The translations under genes were made by a program, and so were the position numbers. A stretch of 64,000 nucleotides of DNA from Thalassospira profundimaris WP0211 (GTDB lineage: Bacteria; Pseudomonadota; Alphaproteobacteria; Rhodospirillales; Thalassospiraceae), in the NCBI RefSeq assembly GCF_000300275.1, contig NZ_AMRN01000003.1, positions 124,001 to 188,000 of the forward strand, in the 5' to 3' direction. The notes under the pieces were generated by a model, which saw nothing but the letters and a program-made list of their open reading frames with translations, did not search any database and was not told the DNA's origin. Positions 8,107-16,233 of the stretch are shown one piece after another. The stretch's first letter is position 1; every line of letters starts with the position of its first letter.

Positions 8107-8960
8107 TGGCCCGTCTCCATTGCAGTCTCTGTCGCAGGTTTGGCAGCGTTTGTGCCTTCGGGCGCGCCATAAGCATCCCGGCCTTCAACGGCAAATTCAG
8201 CTTCAAGGCTGTCATCATCCATGTCTTCGCGCCAGGTCAGGGCGGCGACAAGGACACCGGCACCCGCACCGGCCAGGATCGACCAGGTGCCGGGCAAGGT
8301 GTAATGGCCGATGACCGATCCGACTGCGGCGGCAATCCATGGCAAAAGGTCAACCTTGCCCTTCCACATGCCAATGGTCAGTGCGGCAAAGACGGCGGTG
8401 AAGGCGAAATCAAGCGCATAAACCTCCGGATCGGGAATACCCCCGCCAAGCAGGTAGCCCACTGTATTTCCGGTCGCCCAGACCACGCCCAGGAAAATTC
8501 CGCCGCCCAGCAAAAAGCCCGGATTGGCCAAATCCTTTTGTGTCATCGACACGGCCCAGTTTTCATCGGCGACCATATGCATGCCGGTCACCTTGACCCA
8601 CAGCGGACGACCGCGAAACACCGGGCGCAGTGACGCCCCGATCAGGATATAGCGCATATTAATCACCGCCGTTGCGATGATGATGGTCGCACTTGGAATG
8701 GTTTCGCGCCAAAGATCGACCGACACGAACTGTGCCGATCCGGCAAATACGGCGAGGCTCATGAACAACAGCTCGCCAAGCGACAAGCCGCGCTGTGCGG
8801 CCAGCACCCCAAGCACGGCACCAAAGATGATGGTGCTGGGCAAAAGCGGCAGGCAGGCAAGGGCGCCGCGCCGGATGGTGTCCGCGTCGAAATGCCCTGA
8901 CTGGGACTGGTTCTGGAGTGGGTTTTGTATCTGATTTTCGGTCTGTCCGGGGCGTGACAT
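8103..8960 (-). CDS. azlC: AzlC, large subunit of branched-chain amino-acid exporter
   Basis: A 285-residue membrane protein of the AzlC family. Visible hallmarks are the LPSTIIFGAVLGVLA segment and FAGSAQFVSVDLW. The N-terminal ~25 residues are polar and Gln/Asn-rich, and the C-terminal ~40 residues form a cytoplasmic acidic tail. The start at 8960 follows an AGGAA site; an in-frame ATG at 9017 lacks one. Downstream of, and on the same strand as, a LysR regulator, though a 173-nt gap separates them. Confidence 0.87.
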   Translation of the reverse strand: MSRPGQTENQIQNPLQNQSQSGHFDADTIRRGALACLPLLPSTIIFGAVLGVLAAQRGLSLGELLFMSLAVFAGSAQFVSVDLWRETIPSATIIIATAVINMRYILIGASLRPVFRGRPLWVKVTGMHMVADENWAVSMTQKDLANPGFLLGGGIFLGVVWATGNTVGYLLGGGIPDPEVYALDFAFTAVFAALTIGMWKGKVDLLPWIAAAVGSVIGHYTLPGTWSILAGAGAGVLVAALTWREDMDDDSLEAEFAVEGRDAYGAPEGTNAAKPATETAMETGQ

Positions 8961-9133
8961 TTCCGACGTTTCCTGTGGTTGTTGGTGCCTGTTCGTTTTG
9001 GCGACCGGCACTTTCATGGGCGTAAACGGGTGGGCGAGGAGCCATCATTTCAGGCACCATACTGCCCGATATCAAATAGGCGGTATTGGACGATATTGCT
9101 ATCGGTTGTTGGTGCCGGTTTTGGGACTGCGGC

Positions 9134-10042
9134 TCAGGCCCGTTCGGTGGCGAAATCGGCGATCAGCATATCAAGGAACAGCTTGGTGATCGGATCGGGT
9201 TGCTTGCTGTCATCAAGGCTTGCCTGAAAGGTAACTTTGACCTTCAACCGATCTGGCAGGACCATGCGCATGCGCCCTGCCTCGACAAACTGCTTGGCGT
9301 AATGTTCGGGCAGATAGCCCAAAAAGGCGCCAGACAGGATCAAGCGTGCCTCGGCCTCCATGTCCGAGACGGTCGCATGCGGGCGCGAAATGGCGAATTC
9401 CTTCAAATCCCGACCCAGCCAGGATTTGCGCCCGATCAGGCGATAACGCCGGATTTCATCAATATCAATGTCCGCATCATCCAGCGCAAAAAGCGGATGG
9501 TCCGATCCGCAATAGAACCGGTGGACTTCGTCATAAAGCGGGATATAGCGCAGACCCAGCACGGTTTTCGGGAAGCTGCAAATACCGATCTGGATATTGT
9601 CAGTCACCACTTCGCGCAGCAGGTCATTGGGCGGATAGGTCACGACATTCAGCGTCACATCCGGTGCGCGTTCCATAAACCGCGCAATGGTCTTTTCGAT
9701 CCGCCGCGCTCCCGGATCGGTGATGGTATTATCGGTAAGCCCGATGGTCAGTGTACCGCTCAGTTTATCGCGGAGCGCCCGCATCTTGGTTTCATATTGC
9801 GCGACCGATTTGAAAAGCCGGTGGGCTTCTTCAAACACTACCTGGCCTTCGCGTGTCAGGGCAAAGCCACCCCGCCCGCGTTTGCAAAGCGTGAAGCCCA
9901 GCCGTGTTTCAAGGGCGGTAACATAGCTTGAAATTGTTGAAAGTGACAGATTGAGATCACTTTGCGCCGCGGCAAATCCCCCTGCCTCGACGATGGTCAG
10001 GAAGATACGCAAAAGCTTGAGATCGGCCTGTTCCGTGATCAT
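9134..10042 (-). CDS. LysR-family transcriptional regulator
   Basis: A 302-residue LysR-type protein: N-terminal winged helix-turn-helix (about 8-67) with SDLNLSLSTISSYVTALE as the recognition region, a linker helix, then a two-lobed effector-binding domain. It is divergent from the ureohydrolase gene, and a palindrome at 10072-10091 lies in the shared intergenic region. Pseudomonads use divergent LysR regulators for guanidinobutyrase and guanidinopropionase, which makes regulation of the ureohydrolase the most likely role. Control of azlCD, downstream on the same strand, is a second possibility. Confidence 0.85.
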   Translation of the reverse strand: MITEQADLKLLRIFLTIVEAGGFAAAQSDLNLSLSTISSYVTALETRLGFTLCKRGRGGFALTREGQVVFEEAHRLFKSVAQYETKMRALRDKLSGTLTIGLTDNTITDPGARRIEKTIARFMERAPDVTLNVVTYPPNDLLREVVTDNIQIGICSFPKTVLGLRYIPLYDEVHRFYCGSDHPLFALDDADIDIDEIRRYRLIGRKSWLGRDLKEFAISRPHATVSDMEAEARLILSGAFLGYLPEHYAKQFVEAGRMRMVLPDRLKVKVTFQASLDDSKQPDPITKLFLDMLIADFATERA

Positions 10043-10071
10043 CGGGCGGGGTCCATGGGTAAGCGGTCATT

Positions 10072-10091
10072 ACTTTGGGGATTGCCAAAGT
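10072..10091. promoter_or_regulatory. Palindromic LysR-type operator
   Basis: Perfect inverted repeat ACTTTGG / CCAAAGT with a 6-nt centre, lying 30 nt before the lysR start and about 120 nt before the ureohydrolase start. The symmetry and position are those of a LysR autoregulatory site. Confidence 0.55.
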
Positions 10092-10208
10092 AAAGTTCAG
10101 AAATACGTGATTTTTAACGGCCGCGCAATTTGATCTGATCGGGCCAACAAAAACATTCGGCCATTGGTTCAGGTTTTATCAAACCGATGTGCCTCTTCAG
10201 GAGGTCCC

Positions 10209-11264
10209 ATGTTCACAGACGACAAGCTTGCGAAACTGCGCGAAAAATACGGCAACGCCAAAGGTGCCGACATCTTTGATCCGCATTTCCGTGAAGTGGC
10301 GGCAACACAGTTTTCAGAAAGTGGCGGGCGCAAATGGCCGTTTGCCGGGGTGCCGACTTTCCTCGATGCGCCATTTGCCGCCGATGCCGAAAGTGACAAC
10401 TTCGCAGACCTCGACATCGCACTCGTTGGCGTTCCGATGGATCTTGGGGTCAGCAACCGTGCCGGTGCCCGTCTTGGCCCGCGCGCGGTGCGTAATATCG
10501 AACGCATCGGTCCGTATGAACATGTCCTGCGCATGGTGCCCGGTGCGATGGCGCGCATTGCCGATATTGGCGATGTCCCGTTCCGCAGCCGCTATTCGCT
10601 TGAAAGCTGCCACGAGGATATCGAAGCCTACTTCACTAAAATTGTCGGCGCTGGCGTCATTCCGATTGCGGTCGGCGGTGATCATTCAATCAGCTATTCC
10701 ATCCAGAAGGCGGTGGGCAAGGATCGTCCGGTTGGCATGATCCATCTTGATGCCCATTGCGATACCTGCGGGGCCTATGACGGGTCGCGTTTCCATCATG
10801 GCGGCCCGTTCCGCGAGGCGGTGATGGATGGCGTCCTTGATCCGGAACGCACCATCCAGATCGGTATTCGCGGCGCGTCGGAATATGTCTGGGAGTTTTC
10901 CTATGACAGCGGCATGACCGTCATCCACGCCGAAGAAGTACCGAAAATGGGCATTGATGCCGTGATCGCCAAGGCCCGTGAAGTGGTCGGCGATGGCCCG
11001 GTTTATCTGTCCTTTGATGTTGATTGCCTTGATCCGTCCTTCGCACCGGGCACCGGCACGCCAGAGGTCGGTGGCCTTACCTCGCGCGAGGCATTGGCGA
11101 TCCTGCGCGGGCTCAAGGGCCTTGATTTTGTCGGTGCGGATGTTGTCGAAGTCGCCCCGCAATATGATGCCACCACCAACACCGCCCATATCGCCGCACA
11201 GGTCCTGTTCGAAGAACTGTGTCTGGTGGTTGAGGCGATGAAACGCCGCGACGCTGGCGCGTAA
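10209..11264 (+). CDS. speB: Agmatinase/guanidinobutyrase-family ureohydrolase
   Basis: A 351-residue member of the arginase/agmatinase superfamily. Dinuclear metal ligands are present: GGDHS (156-160), HLDAHCDT (179-186) and SFDVDCLDP (268-276). The enzyme removes urea from a guanidino compound. SRFHHGGPF (193-201) and the Cys within DAHCDT suggest the guanidinobutyrase-like or guanidine-hydrolase-like side of the family rather than E. coli SpeB, which as I recall has DAHTDT; agmatinase remains the default name. The start at 10209 has a perfect AGGAGG 5 nt upstream; a farther start at 10164 does not. A divergent LysR gene supports substrate-inducible catabolism. Confidence 0.82.
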   Translation: MFTDDKLAKLREKYGNAKGADIFDPHFREVAATQFSESGGRKWPFAGVPTFLDAPFAADAESDNFADLDIALVGVPMDLGVSNRAGARLGPRAVRNIERIGPYEHVLRMVPGAMARIADIGDVPFRSRYSLESCHEDIEAYFTKIVGAGVIPIAVGGDHSISYSIQKAVGKDRPVGMIHLDAHCDTCGAYDGSRFHHGGPFREAVMDGVLDPERTIQIGIRGASEYVWEFSYDSGMTVIHAEEVPKMGIDAVIAKAREVVGDGPVYLSFDVDCLDPSFAPGTGTPEVGGLTSREALAILRGLKGLDFVGADVVEVAPQYDATTNTAHIAAQVLFEELCLVVEAMKRRDAGA

Positions 11265-11276
11265 ATACAACTGATG

Positions 11277-11312
11277 TCGCCTGCCCAAGCTAAGCGTGTG
11301 ACGGGCAGGCGA
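11277..11312. terminator. Hairpin terminator between speB and the araC-type gene
   Basis: Perfect 10-bp stem TCGCCTGCCC / GGGCAGGCGA with a 16-nt loop. On the plus strand it is followed by TGTTGGTTTT. It lies between two convergent genes. Confidence 0.65.
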
Positions 11313-11330
11313 TGTTGGTTTTATGCCGGT

Positions 11331-12239
11331 TTAAGGATCAAGACTTGCGATAAACGCGCCGGGGCTGACGCCCCACATGGCCTTGAAGTGCCGGTTCAGA
11401 TGGCTTTGATCAGCAAAGCCGGTGGCCGCCGCCGCATCGGCAATGCTCGCCCCGTCAAACAGCAACCGCTTGGCCCGCCGTAACCGCATATGGTTGAAAT
11501 AGGTATGCGGCGGAAGCCCGGTTGCGGCGCGAAACACGCGCAGCAAATGAAACCGGCTGAGCCCGGTAATCATGGCAAGATCATCAAGCGATATATTGGC
11601 ATCCAGATGTGCCGCCATATAGTCAATCACCGCCCGAACACGTTTGTCCTCTGACCCCGGCTGATAGAGATAGGGCGGGGCATCGGCATGGCGCAGTGCA
11701 AGGCGGGCAGCACTATAAAGAAGCTGGCTGTCACGTTCCAACAAGCTGTTGCTGCCGTTGCTGCCATCGTCATTCGGGCGAAACAGGCGGTGCAGGCCTT
11801 GCAGTTGCAAATGCAATTCCGGGTCGTTGACGACACAGGATCCGAAAAACGGCAGGCCGCTGTTTTTGGGCGAAAGCTCCGTCACCAGATCGCCAAACAC
11901 CTTCGGGTCGATGAACATGATCTGGTATTGATAGCCATCATCGGATGCCGGGCTGCCATCATGCACCTGCATCGGGTTCATCATCAAAAGTTGCCCGCGC
12001 GCGGCGACATAATTTGTCCCGCGGGTGGTAAACCGCTCCGCCCCGTTCAGGACAGTGCCAAAGGCGTAATAATCGTGGCTGTGCTTTGGGAAAGAGAAAT
12101 TCTTGTAATCGGCTTCGAACATATCAATGCCGTCGGCTGCCCGCCAGTGGCGGGCAATCTCGCGGGGGCGGCCGGTCGCCGGTCGCGATGACGTCTGGCG
12201 ACGCTGGGCTGCCGTGTTCTGTCGCGCAGCACTATTCAT
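11331..12239 (-). CDS. AraC-family transcriptional regulator
   Basis: A 302-residue regulator. An N-terminal cupin-like AraC sensor domain starts near residue 40 (FPKHSHDYYAFG), and two C-terminal helix-turn-helix motifs occupy about 200-300 (SLDDLAMITGLSRFHLLRVF and IADAAAATGFADQSHLNRHF). The first ~35 residues are Arg/Gln-rich and probably disordered. It is convergent with the ureohydrolase and divergent from the chemoreceptor. The target is unknown: no enzyme gene shares its operon. Similar regulators often sit beside amino-acid exporters, but azlCD is 2.4 kb away here. Confidence 0.85.
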   Translation of the reverse strand: MNSAARQNTAAQRRQTSSRPATGRPREIARHWRAADGIDMFEADYKNFSFPKHSHDYYAFGTVLNGAERFTTRGTNYVAARGQLLMMNPMQVHDGSPASDDGYQYQIMFIDPKVFGDLVTELSPKNSGLPFFGSCVVNDPELHLQLQGLHRLFRPNDDGSNGSNSLLERDSQLLYSAARLALRHADAPPYLYQPGSEDKRVRAVIDYMAAHLDANISLDDLAMITGLSRFHLLRVFRAATGLPPHTYFNHMRLRRAKRLLFDGASIADAAAATGFADQSHLNRHFKAMWGVSPGAFIASLDP

Positions 12240-12609
12240 CGGGCCATTATAACGCCAAGGCCGGGTGCCAGCTTGTACAATATTGTCATCGTGACATTTT
12301 AGCTGGCATCATTCCAAAAAATCGCCGGACGCCTGCGTAACCTTGCGGCGGATGGTCGAGTCGCGGTCGATTTTGGGAAATCTGCCGCTTTGAAGCCCTT
12401 CGAAACGGATAATGACCTTCGTCCAATTGTATAATGCGATGTTCATATGAACATTTCCGCGTGCCCAGAATGTTGTTTTACGCAGCGCAAATCACCATCC
12501 GGCACCTTGTTTGATCGACAAATGCGGGTTTCATCCAACTGTTACAAAACCGCGCCCTGCCCACATGTATGAATCGCGCCAAACGTAAATTTTGCTGTTT
12601 GGATGTCCC
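12240..12609. other. Intergenic region between araC-type and MCP genes
   Basis: About 370 nt between divergent genes, more AT-rich than its surroundings. I see no supported gene. Both promoters must lie here, but no pair of -35/-10 elements stands out. Confidence 0.5.
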
Positions 12610-14721
12610 ATGTTTCTTGATCGCATTCGTATCGGATCGCGCATCTTCGCCGGTTTCTTTGTTCTGGTTGTTCTGCTGGTTGGCCTGTCCGCCCTGTCAT
12701 CAACCTATCTTCTGGGCTTTGGCGCGCATGCAGACCGCATTGCCAAAAGTACTGGTCTGGTCGGGCTTGCCAATGACTATGCACTGCGTCTGGAACGTCT
12801 TTCCAACCAGGTCCTGTTGTTTGCCCAGACGGTTGATCCGCTTGACCGCGAAGGCATCACCACCATGCGCCAGGCGGCCGAACAAAGCGGTGCCACCCTT
12901 GTCACGCAACTGCGTCAAAACGGCGATAGTGATCGCGCAGATGCGCTTGAAAGCCTCAGTGCTGATTACATCGCAACGCTCGAGCCGCTTGTGCTGCGGG
13001 CTGAAAACCTGTCGGCGGCATCGGAAACCATGCTGCTTGGCGCCAATCAGCTTGGCAAATCCGCAAGCCAGCTTGAAGATTTCATCGCCAAACGCGATCC
13101 GGTCATCGCCGAGAAATATGCAGACAAGCTTGGTGCTGCCAATCTGGCCGCCATCGTCAATTCCCTGCAATTCCCGATCCTGCGCACCGCGGACTCACTT
13201 GATGCCGCCCGCACGCAGACTTCGGCCCTGACCGATCTTCAGGAAGAAATCAAAGCGTCCTTTGACGGTCTGACGCGTAACGAGAAAAAGCTGTTCTCCT
13301 ACGCGATCCGCGACAATGACTTGCTAAAACAGGGTGCAAACCAGCTCGAAGCCTCCATCGCCGGGTTCCGTCAATCGATGGATGACTTCAAATCGGCCGT
13401 TCGTGAAGTCCAGACCATCACCCAGAATATCCGAACAGACGCCATGACCAATCAAACCGCCCTGGTCGAGGCCGCCCATAATCAGTCGGAAAACTCGGCC
13501 CTTACCAACATCGTGGTTGCTGCTATCGGGGTTCTGATTGCCGTCGCCCTTGCGCTTGGCATCGCGATGAGCATCCTGCGTCCGCTGCGTCGGGTGAATG
13601 GTGATATGACGCGGCTCAGTGAAAACGACACCGATATCGCCCTTGCCGATATCAAGCGCCGCGATGAATTCGGGGCGATGTCACGCACCGTTGCGATCTT
13701 CCGCGAAAACGCGCTCAAGATCGAAAAAATGGCCGAAGAACGCATCACGCTTCAGCGCATCGAGGAAGAAAAACGACGTGCATCGCTTGGCGCGATGGCC
13801 GAAACGATTGAGGGCGAGACCACCGGTCTTGTCAAATCGGTCAATCATCAGGTGACCCGTATGCGTGAAGCCGTGGTCGAAGTCGCCGCCGCCGCCGAAC
13901 GCGTCACCGGACAAACCGAAACCGCAACCAGTGCCGCACATGACAGCCAGTCGCATTCCAATGCCATCGGCGATGCTGCCAACCGTCTGCGCGAAGCCAT
14001 CGTCTCAATCGCCAACCGCGTCGAACATCAACGCGAAATCGCCCAAAGTGCCGTCGGCTCGACCGAGGAATCGGCAAAGGCCGTCGATGATCTGCGCGAA
14101 GTTGCCACCAGCATCGAACAGATTGTCGACTTGATCCGCGGCATTGCCGGACAGACCAACATGCTAGCCCTGAATGCCACCATCGAGGCCGCTCGTGCGG
14201 GGGATGCTGGCAAGGGCTTTGCCGTCGTCGCCGCAGAGGTCAAAAACCTTGCCAGCCAGACCGAACGCGCAACCGAACAGATCACCGAACATGTCAACGC
14301 CATGGGCGCTGTTACGGATCGCTGTGTTGCCTCGATGGAGGATGTCGGGGTAACCGTGCGGTCGATGATGTCGATTTCCGAAGAGGTCGCAGGCGATGTT
14401 GAACATCAACGCCGCGAGACCGAGGAAATTACCGGTGCCATCGCCCTTGCCGGCGATGCGGTGCGCAATGTTGCGACCGCCATCGGTGCGGTATCCGAAG
14501 ACATCGAAGTCACCCGCAAGCTCAGCCTTGATCTTAATCGTCGTGCCGATGAGGTTGACCGCAATGTGACCGAGCTCACAGCTTCCCTTGACCGTGCGGT
14601 GGCCGCTGCGGCTGGCAACGAAGACGCAGATGCCGCTGACGACAACGACGCAGAAACCACCATATGGCACGATGATAATCTGGTGGTCTTCCCGCAAACG
14701 CAACAGCGTGGTGCCGCCTGA
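12610..14721 (+). CDS. Methyl-accepting chemotaxis protein
   Basis: A 703-residue transmembrane chemoreceptor. TM1 is about residues 10-33, followed by a long all-helical periplasmic sensor (about 35-296), TM2 about 297-322, a HAMP domain, and the signalling domain with the conserved tip around 515-550 (GQTNMLALNATIEAARAGD). The helical sensor, over 250 residues, suggests a helical-bimodular or four-helix ligand domain, not Cache or PAS. No CheR-binding pentapeptide ends the protein. The start at 12610 precedes the basic RIRIGSR leader; a TTG at 12592 is less likely. The ligand is unknown and no che genes are nearby. Confidence 0.9.
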   Translation: MFLDRIRIGSRIFAGFFVLVVLLVGLSALSSTYLLGFGAHADRIAKSTGLVGLANDYALRLERLSNQVLLFAQTVDPLDREGITTMRQAAEQSGATLVTQLRQNGDSDRADALESLSADYIATLEPLVLRAENLSAASETMLLGANQLGKSASQLEDFIAKRDPVIAEKYADKLGAANLAAIVNSLQFPILRTADSLDAARTQTSALTDLQEEIKASFDGLTRNEKKLFSYAIRDNDLLKQGANQLEASIAGFRQSMDDFKSAVREVQTITQNIRTDAMTNQTALVEAAHNQSENSALTNIVVAAIGVLIAVALALGIAMSILRPLRRVNGDMTRLSENDTDIALADIKRRDEFGAMSRTVAIFRENALKIEKMAEERITLQRIEEEKRRASLGAMAETIEGETTGLVKSVNHQVTRMREAVVEVAAAAERVTGQTETATSAAHDSQSHSNAIGDAANRLREAIVSIANRVEHQREIAQSAVGSTEESAKAVDDLREVATSIEQIVDLIRGIAGQTNMLALNATIEAARAGDAGKGFAVVAAEVKNLASQTERATEQITEHVNAMGAVTDRCVASMEDVGVTVRSMMSISEEVAGDVEHQRRETEEITGAIALAGDAVRNVATAIGAVSEDIEVTRKLSLDLNRRADEVDRNVTELTASLDRAVAAAAGNEDADAADDNDAETTIWHDDNLVVFPQTQQRGAA

Positions 14722-14774
14722 TTTGTCGGCGTCAGCCCGCCGTTTCACTGCTAAAATTCAAAATTGAACAACAA

Positions 14775-14808
14775 AGGCCTGCACACCGTATAGGGGGTGT
14801 GCAGGCCT
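14775..14808. terminator. Strong hairpin after the chemoreceptor gene
   Basis: Perfect 13-bp inverted repeat (14775-14787 and 14796-14808, arm AGGCCTGCACACC) with an 8-nt loop, 54 nt after the MCP stop. No T tract follows, so it may be a Rho-independent stop of low efficiency or an mRNA 3'-end stabiliser. Confidence 0.55.
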
Positions 14809-14990
14809 AATGCATTAGCTCAGTGCTATCGGCGCAAAACGCAGGATTTGTCAGCAGTTAAGATACAAACTGCGACGTTTCTGATACACTTTTTGTGTGG
14901 TTCTCACTGGCGGGTTGCAATATCGTTCGGGGCAACGGTATTTCATCAAAAGCATAAAGCCTACTATTCGGTACTGAATTGAAATACCGG

Positions 14991-15014
14991 CACTTTCCCG
15001 GCGCGGGAACAGTG
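14991..15014. promoter_or_regulatory. Hairpin or operator before the RND efflux operon
   Basis: CACTTTCCCG pairs with CGGGAACAGTG around a GCG loop with one bulged C, 50 nt before the adaptor gene. It could be a repressor site or a leader hairpin. No regulator gene is next to the operon. The remainder of 14809-15064 shows no gene. Confidence 0.3.
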
Positions 15015-15064
15015 TCATTTGCAGTAAGGTTGTTTGGTCAGCCCGACTTGGAAGTATCAATGTG

Positions 15065-16231
15065 ATGGCGCGTAAATCAACGCTTCTGATCGCAGGTGTT
15101 GCACTGATTGTTGTTGCGGCCTCTGCCTATATCTTTGCCAAAGACGACATCACGGCGTTGATCGCGCCCGATGCGCAACCCGCAAGCACCGGGCAGCGCG
15201 GGGGCGGCGAACGCAGTCTTCCGGTGATTGCCGAATATGCCAGCCTGATGGATGAAAAAACCGTTGTCGAAGCGGTCGGGACGGGTAAATCGGCCCTGGG
15301 TGTTTCGATCTATCCAGCCGTGTCGGGCGAAGTTGCCGATGTGCTTGTGCGCGCCGGTGACAAGGTAACCAAAGGACAGGTTCTTGTCATTCTGGACTCT
15401 GATCGCGAACGCCTTGCCCGCGATCTTGCCGCTGTTCAGGCCCGCGATGCCGAACAACTCCTTGCCCGCTATGAAAAGGCCCGTCCGCTGGGTGCCGTTG
15501 CCGAAAGTGAAGTCGACAGTGCCCGCACCGCCTTGGCCGAGGCCCGCATCGCCCTTGATCAGGCAGAGGTCAATCTGGCCGATCGCACCATTCTGGCCCC
15601 GTTTGATGGCATCGTCGGCATCCCGCAGGTTGAGGCCGGCGACCGTGTTGACAGCTCCACCGCCATCGTGACGCTTGATAATATCGATAGCATTCTGGTC
15701 GATTTCGAAGTTGCCGAAACACGGTTCGATAATGTCCGTCCCGGCCAGTCTGTCCGGGTTGAAACCTGGAGCCTGCCGGGCGAGGAATTCACCGGTGTGG
15801 TTGAATCTATTGGCAGCCGCATCGATCCCGAAAGCCGCACCTTTGCGGTGCGCGCCCGGGTGCCAAACCCCAATAGTCGCTTGCTTGCGGGGATGTCCTT
15901 TGCGGTTTATGTCGACATCGAAGGCAAACAATATCCCGCAGTTGCCGAAATCTCGGTCCTTTGGGGCGATGAAGGCACTTATGTCTGGCGGATCGACGAT
16001 GAAGACAAGGTCTCGCGCGTTCCCGTCCGTGTTGTGAAACGGACCAATGGTCGGATCCTTCTCGATGGCGGGATTGCCGAGGGCGATCTGGTCGTGGTCG
16101 AGGGCGTCTTGCGTCTGCGTCCGGGCCGGACTGTTTCGGCAACCATTCGCGGTGATAACCCCGCGCCTGAAAATGCGCCGTCGGATGCGGGCGGCGTTGC
16201 CACCCGCGAAGGCGCTGGCGAGGGGTCCTGA
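15065..16231 (+). CDS. RND efflux periplasmic adaptor (membrane fusion protein)
   Basis: A 388-residue HlyD/MexA-type adaptor. An N-terminal membrane anchor (about 5-25) is followed by a lipoyl half-motif (VSGEVADVLVRAGDKVTKGQ, about 86-105), a coiled-coil hairpin, the second lipoyl half (LAPFDGIVG) and a beta-barrel domain. It bridges the inner-membrane pump and the outer-membrane channel in the periplasm. A GTG three nt upstream (15062) is an alternative start. It is the first gene of a three-gene operon, with 2 nt before the pump gene. No lipobox is seen, so it is anchored by the uncleaved helix. Confidence 0.9.
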   Translation: MARKSTLLIAGVALIVVAASAYIFAKDDITALIAPDAQPASTGQRGGGERSLPVIAEYASLMDEKTVVEAVGTGKSALGVSIYPAVSGEVADVLVRAGDKVTKGQVLVILDSDRERLARDLAAVQARDAEQLLARYEKARPLGAVAESEVDSARTALAEARIALDQAEVNLADRTILAPFDGIVGIPQVEAGDRVDSSTAIVTLDNIDSILVDFEVAETRFDNVRPGQSVRVETWSLPGEEFTGVVESIGSRIDPESRTFAVRARVPNPNSRLLAGMSFAVYVDIEGKQYPAVAEISVLWGDEGTYVWRIDDEDKVSRVPVRVVKRTNGRILLDGGIAEGDLVVVEGVLRLRPGRTVSATIRGDNPAPENAPSDAGGVATREGAGEGS

Positions 16232-16233
16232 TC

